This document shows, piece by piece, positions 8,969 through 17,423 of a DNA stretch of 64,000 nucleotides (position 1 is its first letter; each line of letters starts with the position of its first letter). Both the position numbers and the translations under genes were made by a program. Under the pieces are notes generated by a model, which saw only the letters and a list, made by a program, of their open reading frames with translations, had not been told where the DNA came from and did no database searches. The DNA is from OMPR01 sp965183835 (GTDB lineage Bacteria > Pseudomonadota > Alphaproteobacteria > Rhodobacterales > Rhodobacteraceae): assembly GCA_965183835.1 (NCBI GenBank), contig CBCYME010000010.1:1-64000 (forward strand), written 5' to 3'.

Positions 8969-9618
8969 CCGGTATGACATTCACAATGGCCGAAGAGCCG
9001 GATCAGATCACTCAGGAACGCGGACGCAAGCTGTTCGCAGGGGAATCCCTGTTCGTCAAAGGCGTCGTGGCTATGTCTGGCCTGCCGCCAGCCGACCGGA
9101 TGGAGGTTTGCTTTGCCGGGCGGTCCAATGTTGGGAAATCGAGCCTGATCAACGCGCTGACCGGCACCAAAGGGTTGGCGCGCGCGTCCAACACCCCCGG
9201 CCGCACGCAAGAGATCAACTATTTCACCCAAGGCCCCGATCACTATCTGGTCGACCTTCCGGGCTATGGCTATGCTAACGCGCCACTGGCCGTGGTTGAA
9301 AAGTGGCAGCGCCTGCTCAAGCAATACCTGAGCGGTCGTCAGACACTCCGCCGGGCATTTGTTCTGATTGATGCGCGTCACGGGGTGAAACCTGTGGATG
9401 ATGAAATCATGTCGCTGTTAGACAGTGCCGCTGTGACCTTTCAGTGTGTCATGACCAAGATCGACAAAGTTAAGATCAAGGACAAAGACGCCGTTCTGAA
9501 ACAGGTTCAGGCAGCATTGGCGAAGCACCCTGCGGCCTATCCGGAAATTGTGCTGACTTCGTCTGAAAAAGGCGAAGGCATTCCAACACTGCGTTCGATC
9601 ATCACGACACTCGAATGA
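8965..9618 (+). CDS. engB: Ribosome biogenesis GTP-binding protein YihA/YsxC (EngB)
   Basis: A 217-residue TRAFAC-class GTPase needed for 50S subunit assembly. The motifs are G1 GRSNVGKSSL, switch I/G2 NTPGRTQEINYF, G3 DLPGYGYA, G4 TKIDK and G5 TSSEKGEG. The start MTGMTFTMAEEP overlaps the MOSC stop as ATGA. A much longer in-frame open stretch from 8815 is out of register with conserved EngB N-termini and lies inside MOSC, so I reject it. The stop overlaps the next gene in the same way. Confidence 0.96.
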   Translation: MTGMTFTMAEEPDQITQERGRKLFAGESLFVKGVVAMSGLPPADRMEVCFAGRSNVGKSSLINALTGTKGLARASNTPGRTQEINYFTQGPDHYLVDLPGYGYANAPLAVVEKWQRLLKQYLSGRQTLRRAFVLIDARHGVKPVDDEIMSLLDSAAVTFQCVMTKIDKVKIKDKDAVLKQVQAALAKHPAAYPEIVLTSSEKGEGIPTLRSIITTLE

Positions 9619-9980
9619 TTTTAACCCGTCTTCTTGCCCTGCTCACGATCGTCACGCTGGCTTTGTCCAGCGCGATCCCGCAGGGCTGGATGCCGACGAC
9701 AGGCACAGACGGTAAGGTTTTGCTGGTGATTTGTACCGGGGATGGGCCAATAGAGCGTTGGGTCGATCTGGACCAAGATCACCCGCCTCATGATGATACA
9801 GATTCCCGGATGCCCTGCCCATTTGCAGCAACTCCAGAGTCTACCTTTGACCAGCCCGATCTTTTGATCCTGACATTGGCCGCGCCGTTGAGCGCACGTT
9901 GGGATCACGCAGATTTCACGCACCGTAGCGCAGGTATGCACTGGCGCTATGATGCCCGCGGCCCGCCCACCCTCTCCTAA
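9615..9980 (+). CDS. Small secreted protein, DUF2946-like
   Basis: A 121-residue protein with a cleavable signal peptide (about residues 1-20, LLALLTIVTLALSSA). A His/Asp-rich middle (DQDHPPHDDTDS) and the short motif MPCPFA follow. It ends HWRYDARGPP. That C-terminus and the CP motif resemble DUF2946 proteins, which often sit beside TonB receptors or PepSY proteins in metal-uptake loci. Here a PepSY membrane protein is next. Function is unproven; a periplasmic metal-handling role is inference. It overlaps engB by ATGA, so it is coupled to a GTPase gene with no evident functional link. Confidence 0.65.
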   Translation: MILTRLLALLTIVTLALSSAIPQGWMPTTGTDGKVLLVICTGDGPIERWVDLDQDHPPHDDTDSRMPCPFAATPESTFDQPDLLILTLAAPLSARWDHADFTHRSAGMHWRYDARGPPTLS

Positions 9981-10054
9981 CTTTCGCGAACACAAACAAA
10001 GCAAGATGGCCCGCATACAGATGCGAGGCCCCGTTCCGATATGGAGAATTCCCA

Positions 10055-11458
10055 ATGGCGTTGGACAGCCAACACGTGGCCGCAGATGTGAGCCAAAGCG
10101 ATTTCACGCAAAAATTCTATTTCGCCGCCTGGCGGTGGCACTTTTATGCGGGGTTATTCGTAATTCCGTTTCTGATCATACTGGCTGTAACGGGCCTGAT
10201 GATGATGTTTCTCACACAGGTTGATGGGCGGGATGGTGAAAAAATCTCTGTCGCCATCCAAGTTGAGCCTTTGGCCGTATCGGCCCAAGCCAATGTCGCC
10301 CTGACCGAAGTTCCCGGCACAGTTGTCGAATGGATCGGGCCAAAGGCCGCTGATCTGGCGACCGTATTTCGTATCAAGACCGAAACTGGGCAGCTTCTGG
10401 TCGCCGTTGATCCCTATGCCGGCGAGGTTCTGCAAACTTGGGATCGTCGTGCCGGGTGGTATGACTTGGCCGATAACATCCACTCAACCCTGTTGATTGG
10501 AGACACCGGTGACCGGTTGCTAGAAATCGCGGCGGGGTTGTCATTGGTTCTGGTGTTTACCGGCCTTTACATGTGGTGGCCCCGTGCCAATGGGGTGTCG
10601 GCCTTTGTTCCAAACCTTCGGGCACGGGGTCGGGCGCTCTGGAAATCCTTACACGCAGTTGTTGGATTCTGGATGTCGGGTTTGCTGGTCTTGTTCCTGA
10701 TCTCTGGCCTGTCGTGGGCCGGCGTTTGGGGCGGTATGATCGTTCAACCCTGGAGCAGCTTTCCCGCTGAAAAGTGGGACAATGTCCCCCTGTCGGATGA
10801 CATTCACGCCAGCATGAACCACGGCAGCCAAAACGATGTGCCATGGGCGCTGGAACAGACCCCAATGCCCGCTTCGGGATCGAATGCAGGCATCACAGGC
10901 ATTCCAAAAGGGACCAAGGCTGACATCGATACGATGGTGGCTCTTGGATCAGCCCTAGGCATGGATGGTCGTTTCCGTGTGGCCTACCCAAGTAGTGAAA
11001 CAGGCGTCTGGACGTTGAACCGGGATAGCATGAGCAGCGATTCAACCGATCCGGTCAATGATCGCACCGTGCATGTGGATCAATTCACGGGCAATATCCT
11101 CGCCGATGTGCGCTATGCTGACTATTCGGTCATGGGCAAGGCAATGGCCTTGGGCATCCCTTTGCACATGGGCCTGATGGGGCTGGGGAATTTCATCCTG
11201 AACACCGTGTTCTGCCTGTCTGTGATCTTTGTCTGTGTGTCAGGTGTGGTGATGTGGCTGAAACGCCGCCCCTCGCAAGCCGGACGTTTGGCGGCTCCGC
11301 CACTCCCTGCTGAGCTGCCGTTCTGGAAAGGCGCGGTTATGATTGGCCTGTTCACCTCGATGGCATTTCCGCTTGTCGGGCTGACGCTGTTGGCCGTGCT
11401 TGCCTTTGACTTGCTGGTCCTATCGAACATCCCAGCGATGAAACGCGCGTTCAGCTAA
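10055..11458 (+). CDS. PepSY-associated transmembrane (PepSY_TM) protein, PiuB-like
   Basis: A 467-residue protein with five predicted membrane segments, at about residues 27-53, 160-178, 200-222, 375-400 and 428-458. Conserved histidines lie at helix starts: WRWHFYAGLF, DNIHSTLL, SLHAVVGFW and IPLHMGLMGL. This pattern is that of PepSY_TM proteins (PiuB type), which are thought to reduce or release iron from siderophores at the inner membrane, probably with haem bound by the histidines. Two extracytoplasmic PepSY-like portions lie between helices. GGAG is well placed upstream of the ATG. The preceding DUF2946-like gene supports a metal-related unit. Confidence 0.82.
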   Translation: MALDSQHVAADVSQSDFTQKFYFAAWRWHFYAGLFVIPFLIILAVTGLMMMFLTQVDGRDGEKISVAIQVEPLAVSAQANVALTEVPGTVVEWIGPKAADLATVFRIKTETGQLLVAVDPYAGEVLQTWDRRAGWYDLADNIHSTLLIGDTGDRLLEIAAGLSLVLVFTGLYMWWPRANGVSAFVPNLRARGRALWKSLHAVVGFWMSGLLVLFLISGLSWAGVWGGMIVQPWSSFPAEKWDNVPLSDDIHASMNHGSQNDVPWALEQTPMPASGSNAGITGIPKGTKADIDTMVALGSALGMDGRFRVAYPSSETGVWTLNRDSMSSDSTDPVNDRTVHVDQFTGNILADVRYADYSVMGKAMALGIPLHMGLMGLGNFILNTVFCLSVIFVCVSGVVMWLKRRPSQAGRLAAPPLPAELPFWKGAVMIGLFTSMAFPLVGLTLLAVLAFDLLVLSNIPAMKRAFS

Positions 11459-11464
11459 AGAGAT

Positions 11465-11492
11465 CGAGGTCCCGTCGGCGGGCGGGACCTCG
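11465..11492 (+). terminator. GC-rich hairpin between convergent genes
   Basis: CGAGGTCCCG (11465-11474) and CGGGACCTCG (11483-11492) form a perfect 10-base stem with an 8-base loop, directly after the PepSY gene. No T-run follows on either strand, so it may end transcripts only weakly or protect the 3' end. Confidence 0.5.
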
Positions 11493-11546
11493 GGTGCGTG
11501 GCACGATTGCGTCCCTATGACATGCCGCGCACCAAATTCGGCCCGC

Positions 11547-12275
11547 TCAGACGTGCTGAGCGCCGTTCACTTCGATCTCAGCACCTGAGATGTATGAACT
11601 CCCCTCTGAACACAGGAAATAGATCGCAGCAGCGACTTCCTCAGGTTGACCGAGCCGTTGCAGGGGTAGTTTCTCCACAATCTTGTCCGTACCAGGGCTG
11701 AGAATGGCCGTTTCGACCTCACCCGGGGCGATTGCATTGACCCGCACGCCCAATGGGCCAAAGTCATGTGCCATTTCCCGTGTCAGCGCCGCCAGAGCCG
11801 CCTTGGAGGTCGCATAGGCCGCTCCAGCAAAGGGATGCACCCGAGACCCCGCAATCGACGTCACATTGACCACTGCGCCCTTTGCAGCCGCCAGTTCCTC
11901 TTTCAATCCGCGCGCCAGCACGACCGAAGCAAAGAAATTGACGTGAAAGACCTGCCCCCATGTCATCAGGTCCGTCTCAAGCGTGTTCAATCGCTCTCCG
12001 TCTGGCCCTTTGGGTGAAACGCCCGCATTGTTGACCAATGCGTCTAACTTGCCACCAACCATTTCCTGAATAAGGCCCACTGCGTTGATCGTATCCGCCG
12101 GATCGCCCAGATCAAGTTGCACGTGGTTGTCGTTGCCACTGCTCCACGGGCACCCTTCGGGCAGTGGATTACGCGAGCACGTGATCACGCGCCAGCCTTC
12201 GGCATCAAAACGCCGGACGGTGGCATGACCGATTCCGCGACTTGCCCCAGTCAGTAACATTGTCTTTTGTCGCAT
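11547..12275 (-). CDS. Short-chain dehydrogenase/reductase (SDR)
   Basis: A 242-residue classical SDR. The cofactor motif is TGASRGIG, the structural motif is NNAGVSP, and the catalytic set is Ser in VTSIAGS with Tyr and Lys in YATSK. R/N residues after beta-2 (TCSRNP) suggest NADP(H) preference, which is inference. The C-terminus (YISGAEIEVNGAQHV) is typical of the family. The start MRQKTMLLTG at 12275 is preferred over an upstream in-frame ATG at 12347, because the dinucleotide-binding strand begins within a few residues. Substrate unknown. It is divergent from argB. Confidence 0.88.
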   Translation of the reverse strand: MRQKTMLLTGASRGIGHATVRRFDAEGWRVITCSRNPLPEGCPWSSGNDNHVQLDLGDPADTINAVGLIQEMVGGKLDALVNNAGVSPKGPDGERLNTLETDLMTWGQVFHVNFFASVVLARGLKEELAAAKGAVVNVTSIAGSRVHPFAGAAYATSKAALAALTREMAHDFGPLGVRVNAIAPGEVETAILSPGTDKIVEKLPLQRLGQPEEVAAAIYFLCSEGSSYISGAEIEVNGAQHV

Positions 12276-12391
12276 AGCCAATCCGATCCAATGATTTCGT
12301 CGCGACCCTAGCACCAGTGTCGCGGCCCGCAATGCAAGTCTTGGCATATCGGCGCAAAGGCCCTAACACGGTTGCCCAAAGGGACATGACC

Positions 12392-13255
12392 ATGAAGAAG
12401 CAAAACATGAACCGCGACTGGATTGCTACCGCCGCCACACTCTCAAGCGCTTTGCCATATTTGCAGCGTTATGACGGAGCCATTGTTGTCATCAAGCTGG
12501 GCGGTCACGCCATGGGCAGTGACGAAGCCATGGAAAGCTTTGCCCGAGACATCGTGCTGATGCAGCAGGTCGGGTTGAACCCCGTCATCGTGCATGGCGG
12601 GGGTCCGATGATCAACGCAATGCTCAAGAAGCTGGATATTCAGTCCGAGTTTGTGAACGGCAAGCGCGTGACCGATGCCGCCACCGTCGAAGTCGTTGAA
12701 ATGGTTCTGTCCGGTGTTGTGAACAAGCGGATCGTACAGGCGATCAACGCCCAAGGTGGAACGGCTGTTGGCCTGTCTGGCAAAGATGCCCACCTGATGA
12801 CCTGTGACCAGACGGATGCTTCACTGGGTTTCGTTGGGACACCCGTCGATATGAACCCCAAGTTGCTGCACGACCTCTTTGCCAATGACGTGATCCCCGT
12901 GATCGCCCCCTTGGGTGCAGGTCGTAACGGTGAAACGTTCAACGTAAACGGTGACACGGCTGCCGGTGCCATAGCCGCAGCGCTTAAGGCCGACCGCCTG
13001 CTGCTGTTGACCGATGTATCCGGCGTCAAGAACGCGGATGGCGAAGTTGTAACCGAACTCAAGACCGGCAAGATTCGCGAAATGACCGCCGAAGGCACCA
13101 TCGCCGGTGGCATGATCCCCAAAACTGAAACTGCCCTTGATGCCATCAACGGAGGGGTTCGGGCGGTTGTCATTCTGGATGGACGAGCCCCCAATGCCTG
13201 CTTGTTAGAACTGTTCACTGAACATGGTGCAGGGTCATTGATCCGACCTGACTAA
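12392..13255 (+). CDS. argB: Acetylglutamate kinase
   Basis: Phosphorylates N-acetylglutamate in the second step of arginine synthesis. The 287-residue protein has the amino-acid kinase glycine motifs IKLGGHAMG and VHGGGPMI, the NVNGDTAAGAIA segment and the C-terminal GGMIPKTE. The N-terminal extension NRDWIATAATLSSALPYLQRYDG is the helix found in arginine-sensitive hexameric forms, so feedback inhibition by arginine is likely. An AAAGGGAC stretch upstream serves ATG 12392, or the ATG at 12386. No other arg genes are in the window. Confidence 0.95.
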   Translation: MKKQNMNRDWIATAATLSSALPYLQRYDGAIVVIKLGGHAMGSDEAMESFARDIVLMQQVGLNPVIVHGGGPMINAMLKKLDIQSEFVNGKRVTDAATVEVVEMVLSGVVNKRIVQAINAQGGTAVGLSGKDAHLMTCDQTDASLGFVGTPVDMNPKLLHDLFANDVIPVIAPLGAGRNGETFNVNGDTAAGAIAAALKADRLLLLTDVSGVKNADGEVVTELKTGKIREMTAEGTIAGGMIPKTETALDAINGGVRAVVILDGRAPNACLLELFTEHGAGSLIRPD

Positions 13256-13274
13256 CGGATTTGTGTCGTATTCT

Positions 13275-13305
13275 GGCTTGCGCACCGACTTCACATGCGC
13301 AAGCC
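13275..13305 (+). terminator. Hairpin after argB, overlapping an alternative start of the next gene
   Basis: GGCTTGCGCA (13275-13284) pairs with TGCGCAAGCC (13296-13305) across an 11-base loop. No T-run follows. The ATG at 13295 lies inside the stem, which argues for the ATG at 13313 as the real start of the desaturase gene. Confidence 0.4.
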
Positions 13306-13312
13306 TGAATGC

Positions 13313-14107
13313 ATGGAACATGAAACCCTTATCCGTCTGGCCATTTTCCTCGGCCTCTTTGCACTTTTCGCAATTGCCGAGGCAATACATCCGCGCCGTC
13401 CCCGGACGATTAGCCGTAAGAAGCGGTGGATGACCAACTTGTCGATAACGGTCCTCAACACAATTGTCCTAAGGGGCCTTGCGATTGCGCTACCCCTTCT
13501 CGCGGTTGGCGCTGCACTGGATGCGCAGGCCAATGGTTGGGGTTTGTTCAATCATATCACTTGGCCCAACTGGGTCGAAGTGCTGATCAGTGTTCTGATT
13601 TTGGATTTCGCGATTTGGGTCCAGCATCTGATTACCCACAAGGTGCCGATACTTTGGCGTCTTCATCGCGTCCATCATGCGGATCGGGATATGGATGTGA
13701 CCACTGCAATCCGGTTTCACCCCATTGAAATCGCGCTCTCCATGCTGCTCAAGATTGGTTTGGTCTATCTGTTGGGACCCAGTGCCCTAGCCGTGGTTCT
13801 GTTCGAGATCCTGCTGAATGGGACAGCGCTGTTCAATCATGCAAATCTACGACTGCCCCTTGCAGTGGATGCCGTGGTGCGTAGGGTTCTGGTGACGCCC
13901 GATATGCATCGCGTCCACCACTCGGGGCACAGGCAAGAACACGACAGCAATTATGGCTTTGCTCTTTCAATCTGGGATCGAATGATGGGAACCTATACGG
14001 CACAGCCGAGCGAGGGGCACGACGACATGACAGTTGGTTTGCAATGGCAGGACAAACGCCCTGCCCAATTGGGGTGGAGCCTCCTGCTCCCGTTTCGCCG
14101 CAAGTGA
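13313..14107 (+). CDS. Sterol desaturase / fatty acid hydroxylase family protein
   Basis: A 264-residue membrane di-iron oxygenase-like protein. Histidine motifs typical of the superfamily are present: HLITH in WVQHLITHKVP, HRVHH in LHRVHHADRD, FNHANL, and a second HRVHH in DMHRVHHSGH. Several hydrophobic helices surround them, so it should be an integral inner-membrane enzyme hydroxylating or desaturating a lipid or carotenoid. The substrate cannot be told. An in-frame ATG at 13295 would add six residues but lies in a hairpin; no strong ribosome site is seen for either. The stop overlaps the next start (GTGA). Confidence 0.85.
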   Translation: MEHETLIRLAIFLGLFALFAIAEAIHPRRPRTISRKKRWMTNLSITVLNTIVLRGLAIALPLLAVGAALDAQANGWGLFNHITWPNWVEVLISVLILDFAIWVQHLITHKVPILWRLHRVHHADRDMDVTTAIRFHPIEIALSMLLKIGLVYLLGPSALAVVLFEILLNGTALFNHANLRLPLAVDAVVRRVLVTPDMHRVHHSGHRQEHDSNYGFALSIWDRMMGTYTAQPSEGHDDMTVGLQWQDKRPAQLGWSLLLPFRRK

Positions 14108-14757
14108 CGTATGATCACGTTGAAAGCGCCGCAACTGATGCTGGCTTGATCGTTATGGGGGCCCAGCACCCACGCGTGAGCGGCGCCAAAGAGCTGGATG
14201 GTGGAACGTTGATCCTGTTGGGGGCCGGACGGGAATTTTGGCCTGCGCTAAAGGGATCCCCTGAATGTCAGGACCAAACCCCAAACCCGGTTGATCGTTG
14301 GTCGACACGGGTTGTTTCGAGCTTAGCAAACAGATTTGGCGCAACGGCGCATTTCCCATTCGGCGGCCCGCCCTATACACCCTTCATTGATTGGGCGTTA
14401 AAATCCCAGCGCGCCTTTCTCAGCCCGGTTGGCGCCATGGTCCACGACACCGCTGGCATGATGATTTCCTATCGTGGGGCGCTCCATTTTGCTCGGGAAT
14501 TCGATATCCCCGCCCCCACAGGCAGCTCCCCCTGTGACGGGTGCCCCGCCCCCTGCGCAACCGCCTGTCCGGTTGGCGCGCTCAATGCGGAAACGTTTTA
14601 CAAACTCGATATATGCCACGCCTACCTTGATACACAAGATGGCCATTCCTGCATGACGACCGGCTGTGCTGCGCGCTTGGCCTGCCCCGTCAGCGTTGCA
14701 TTTGACCGCGACCCTGCCCAAACTTCCCACCATATGAGAGCCTTTCACCCGTCATGA
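14104..14757 (+). CDS. 4Fe-4S ferredoxin-like protein (QueG-like C-terminal type)
   Basis: A 217-residue protein with two cysteine clusters: CDGCPAPCATACP (about residues 140-155) and CMTTGCAARLACP (about residues 183-197). Together these can bind one or two 4Fe-4S clusters. I chose the GTG at 14104, which overlaps the desaturase stop as GTGA; the in-frame ATG at 14044 would lie 64 bases inside the desaturase. The fold resembles the Fe-S part of epoxyqueuosine reductases, but the B12-binding part is absent. An electron-donor role for the neighbouring di-iron enzyme is possible but only inferred from the overlap. Confidence 0.75.
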   Translation: MTYDHVESAATDAGLIVMGAQHPRVSGAKELDGGTLILLGAGREFWPALKGSPECQDQTPNPVDRWSTRVVSSLANRFGATAHFPFGGPPYTPFIDWALKSQRAFLSPVGAMVHDTAGMMISYRGALHFAREFDIPAPTGSSPCDGCPAPCATACPVGALNAETFYKLDICHAYLDTQDGHSCMTTGCAARLACPVSVAFDRDPAQTSHHMRAFHPS

Positions 14758-15248
14758 CACGTACTTTGATCCTGACCCGACACGCGAAATCCAGTTGGGG
14801 CGAAGTGTCTTTACCAGATCATGCGCGTCCGTTGAACACACGTGGAAAGGCCTCTGCACATGCGATTGGTGCGTGGTTAAAAACCCAAGGTCACATCCCG
14901 GATCAGGTCCTCAGTTCCTCATCTCAGCGCACACGCGAAACGTGGGATTTGATGGGCTTGGATACCGATGTCACGTATACAGATTCGCTTTATCATGCGT
15001 CGTCCCAACAGATGATGGACGTTCTGTGCGAGGCCAGCGGCGACGTTGTCCTTATGCTGGGGCACAACCCTGGAATTGCTGATTTCGCTAGGCGGTTGGT
15101 GCAAACGTTGCCAACCCATCCTCGGTATCGAGACTATCCCACCTGTGCGACAGCTGTGATCGATTTTGACATTGATGATTGGGGCGCAGTGCAATGGCAC
15201 AGCGGACAATTGCTGGACTTTATCCTGCCGCGCGAATTGCTGGAATGA
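14754..15248 (+). CDS. Histidine phosphatase (SixA-like phosphohistidine/phosphomonoester phosphatase)
   Basis: A 164-residue histidine-phosphatase family protein. The catalytic motif is LTRHAKSSW, where RHA replaces the usual RHG as in SixA-type members. RPLNTRGK follows, and the second histidine is in LMLGHNPG. SixA dephosphorylates histidine phosphotransfer domains in some bacteria, but the target here is unknown. It overlaps the ferredoxin-like gene by ATGA, completing a three-gene coupled unit with the desaturase. A strong hairpin follows its stop. Confidence 0.85.
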   Translation: MTRTLILTRHAKSSWGEVSLPDHARPLNTRGKASAHAIGAWLKTQGHIPDQVLSSSSQRTRETWDLMGLDTDVTYTDSLYHASSQQMMDVLCEASGDVVLMLGHNPGIADFARRLVQTLPTHPRYRDYPTCATAVIDFDIDDWGAVQWHSGQLLDFILPRELLE

Positions 15249-15276
15249 CAAAGGCCGGGAACAAGCCCGGCCTTTG
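15249..15276 (+). terminator. Bidirectional intrinsic terminator
   Basis: CAAAGGCCGGG (15249-15259) pairs with CCCGGCCTTTG (15266-15276) around a 6-base loop. It lies between the SixA-like gene on plus and aapP on minus and can serve both. Confidence 0.65.
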
Positions 15277-15313
15277 CAACGATATATCAGGGGTTTAACC
15301 TGTTTAAAGCACC

Positions 15314-16105
15314 TTAGTGTCCAAGAATCTGGCTGAGGAACAGCTTGGTCCGATCAGATTGTGGGTTGTTAAAGAACTCTTCTGGTTCGTTCTGTTCCAC
15401 AATCTGCCCCGCATCCATAAAGATCACGCGGTTCGCAACCTGACGGGCAAAACCCATCTCGTGCGTCACGCAAAGCATGGTCATGCCTTCTTCGGCCAGC
15501 TCGATCATGGTGTCGAGCACCTCTTTGATCATCTCAGGGTCCAGCGCCGATGTTGGTTCATCAAACAACATGATCCGCGGCATCATGCACAGCGATCTGG
15601 CAATCGCCACACGCTGCTGCTGACCACCCGACAACATGCCCGGGTACTTATGGGCCTGCTCTGGAATCTTGACCTTTTCCAAGAAATGCATCGCCCGCTC
15701 TTCGGCCTCTTTCCGGGGCGTCTTGCGCACCCAGATCGGAGCCAACGTGCAGTTTTCAAGAATCGTCAGATGCGGAAACAAGTTGAAGTGCTGGAACACC
15801 ATGCCAACTTCGGACCGAATCTTGTCGATGTTTTTGAGGTCATTCGACAGCTCAGTTCCATCCACAATGATCTTGCCCTGTTGGTGCTCTTCCAACGCAT
15901 TCAGACAGCGGATCAGGGTCGATTTCCCCGAGCCCGAAGGCCCGGCGATAACGATACGCTCGCCTTGATTGACGGTGAGGTTGATATCCCGCAACACGTG
16001 GAACGACCCGTACCACTTGTTCATGTTCGAGATTTCAATCGCGACCTCATCCGAGACCTGCATCTTGGAACGGTCGATTTCGCGGTTTGTAGCAAGTTCA
16101 GACAT
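15314..16105 (-). CDS. aapP: Polar amino-acid ABC transporter, ATP-binding subunit
   Basis: A 263-residue ABC ATPase of the amino-acid (PAAT) type. Walker A is GPSGSGKST, the Q-loop is VFQHFNLFPH, the signature is LSGGQQQR, Walker B is IMLFDEP and the switch histidine is in VTHEMGF. It is the last gene of an importer matching AapJQMP of rhizobia and BztABCD of Rhodobacter, which take up glutamate, glutamine, aspartate and related amino acids. A good AAGGAG precedes the ATG, 12 bases after aapM ends. Confidence 0.94.
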   Translation of the reverse strand: MSELATNREIDRSKMQVSDEVAIEISNMNKWYGSFHVLRDINLTVNQGERIVIAGPSGSGKSTLIRCLNALEEHQQGKIIVDGTELSNDLKNIDKIRSEVGMVFQHFNLFPHLTILENCTLAPIWVRKTPRKEAEERAMHFLEKVKIPEQAHKYPGMLSGGQQQRVAIARSLCMMPRIMLFDEPTSALDPEMIKEVLDTMIELAEEGMTMLCVTHEMGFARQVANRVIFMDAGQIVEQNEPEEFFNNPQSDRTKLFLSQILGH

Positions 16106-16117
16106 AGGTTGAACTCC

Positions 16118-17422
16118 TTAATGGTGGCCAGTCTGAAGCTTGCGCTCCAGATACATGGAATATCGGGACATAGAGAAACAGACGATGAAGAACAGGAACG
16201 CGATGAAGGCGAACAGTTCCCAATAGATGCCGTTCCAGGCGGTATCGGCGCGGATGGCGCTTGCCAATCCGATCACGTCAAACAACCCGATAATCGACAC
16301 CAGCGTAGTATCTTTAAAGATCCCAATGAATGTACTCACGATCCCAGGAATAGAGATTTTCAGAGCCTGCGGCATGATGATCAACCGCTGCGCCTGCCAA
16401 TAATCCAATCCCAGACTGTCTGCGCCCTCGTACTGACCACGTGGCAAAGCCGCGAGGCCGCCCCGGATCACCTCAGCCATATAGGCGGCCGAAAAGAGGG
16501 TCATCATGATCATGACGCGCAGAATAATGTCAAAGTTCGTGCCGGGTGGCAGGAAGATATTCAACAGCAGCGACGCCACAAACAGCAGCGTGATCAGTGG
16601 CACACCGCGAATGAACTCGATGAAGCCCACACACAATGCTTTGACAATCAACAGATCCGATTGCCGCCCCAAGGCGAGAACAATACCGATGGGCAGTGAC
16701 ACACCAATGGCCACAACACCCAACAAGATCGCAAGCATGAAACCACCGAATTTACGGCTGGCGACAGCTTCGAGCCCAATGGGCATAGCCGAAGACAGCG
16801 CCTCGACGATTGGACCTGACAAAACCAGCCACCAGATCACGGCCACTGCAACGCCTGCAATCATCGCAATCAATTCGCCAACAGCTTCGGTGGCGTATTT
16901 GATGATCAAGTAAGCGATGACAAAACCAACAGCCGCACTGAGCGGACCCCAAATTGTGCCACCCCACATCAGGAACACCATCAGGAAGGGATAGGCTGCC
17001 GTCAAAATCAGCATCTTGGACGACACACGATCCGAGAACAGGATTGGGCTCAGCGCTGCAAGCAGCAGGACCAAAGACAGGATTGGGCGCCAGTACATAT
17101 CGCTCGGATAGAACCCGAACAACAACTGCAACCAACGATCGTTGATAACGCCCCAACATGCGTGACCATGGGTAGATCCCCATGTTGCTTTCATGATCTC
17201 GCGGCATTCGCCCAGTGAATCGGCATTCCAAACAGATTGGAATACCCAAGGCAGAGCCCCCGCCAACACGTAGTAGATCGCAGCAATAGCAACGATGGTC
17301 AGCGCAGAGTTAAACCAGCCTGAAAACAGGTTGTGTCTGGCCCAGCCAATCACCCCAACTTCGGAGGCAGGCGGTGCCTTTTCCGGCAACATTTCTGTGC
17401 GGACAAATGAAACTTCACTCAT
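16118..17422 (-). CDS. aapM: Polar amino-acid ABC transporter, permease subunit (AapM/BztC type)
   Basis: A 434-residue inner-membrane permease, longer than ordinary PAAT permeases, as expected for AapM/BztC. An N-terminal extension with extra helices precedes a C-terminal HisM-like domain. The EAA-like loop is ADSLGLDYWQAQRLIIMPQA, which contacts the ATPase. The GGLAALPRGQYEGA stretch just before it is highly conserved in the family. GGAG before the ATG and a single base between this gene and the aapQ stop indicate coupled expression with aapQ. Confidence 0.93.
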   Translation of the reverse strand: MSEVSFVRTEMLPEKAPPASEVGVIGWARHNLFSGWFNSALTIVAIAAIYYVLAGALPWVFQSVWNADSLGECREIMKATWGSTHGHACWGVINDRWLQLLFGFYPSDMYWRPILSLVLLLAALSPILFSDRVSSKMLILTAAYPFLMVFLMWGGTIWGPLSAAVGFVIAYLIIKYATEAVGELIAMIAGVAVAVIWWLVLSGPIVEALSSAMPIGLEAVASRKFGGFMLAILLGVVAIGVSLPIGIVLALGRQSDLLIVKALCVGFIEFIRGVPLITLLFVASLLLNIFLPPGTNFDIILRVMIMMTLFSAAYMAEVIRGGLAALPRGQYEGADSLGLDYWQAQRLIIMPQALKISIPGIVSTFIGIFKDTTLVSIIGLFDVIGLASAIRADTAWNGIYWELFAFIAFLFFIVCFSMSRYSMYLERKLQTGHH

Positions 17423-17423
17423 A

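Noticed and set aside
15317..16699. Plus-strand open frame opposite aapP and aapM
   Set aside because: Antisense shadow; His/Gln/Arg-rich without domain.
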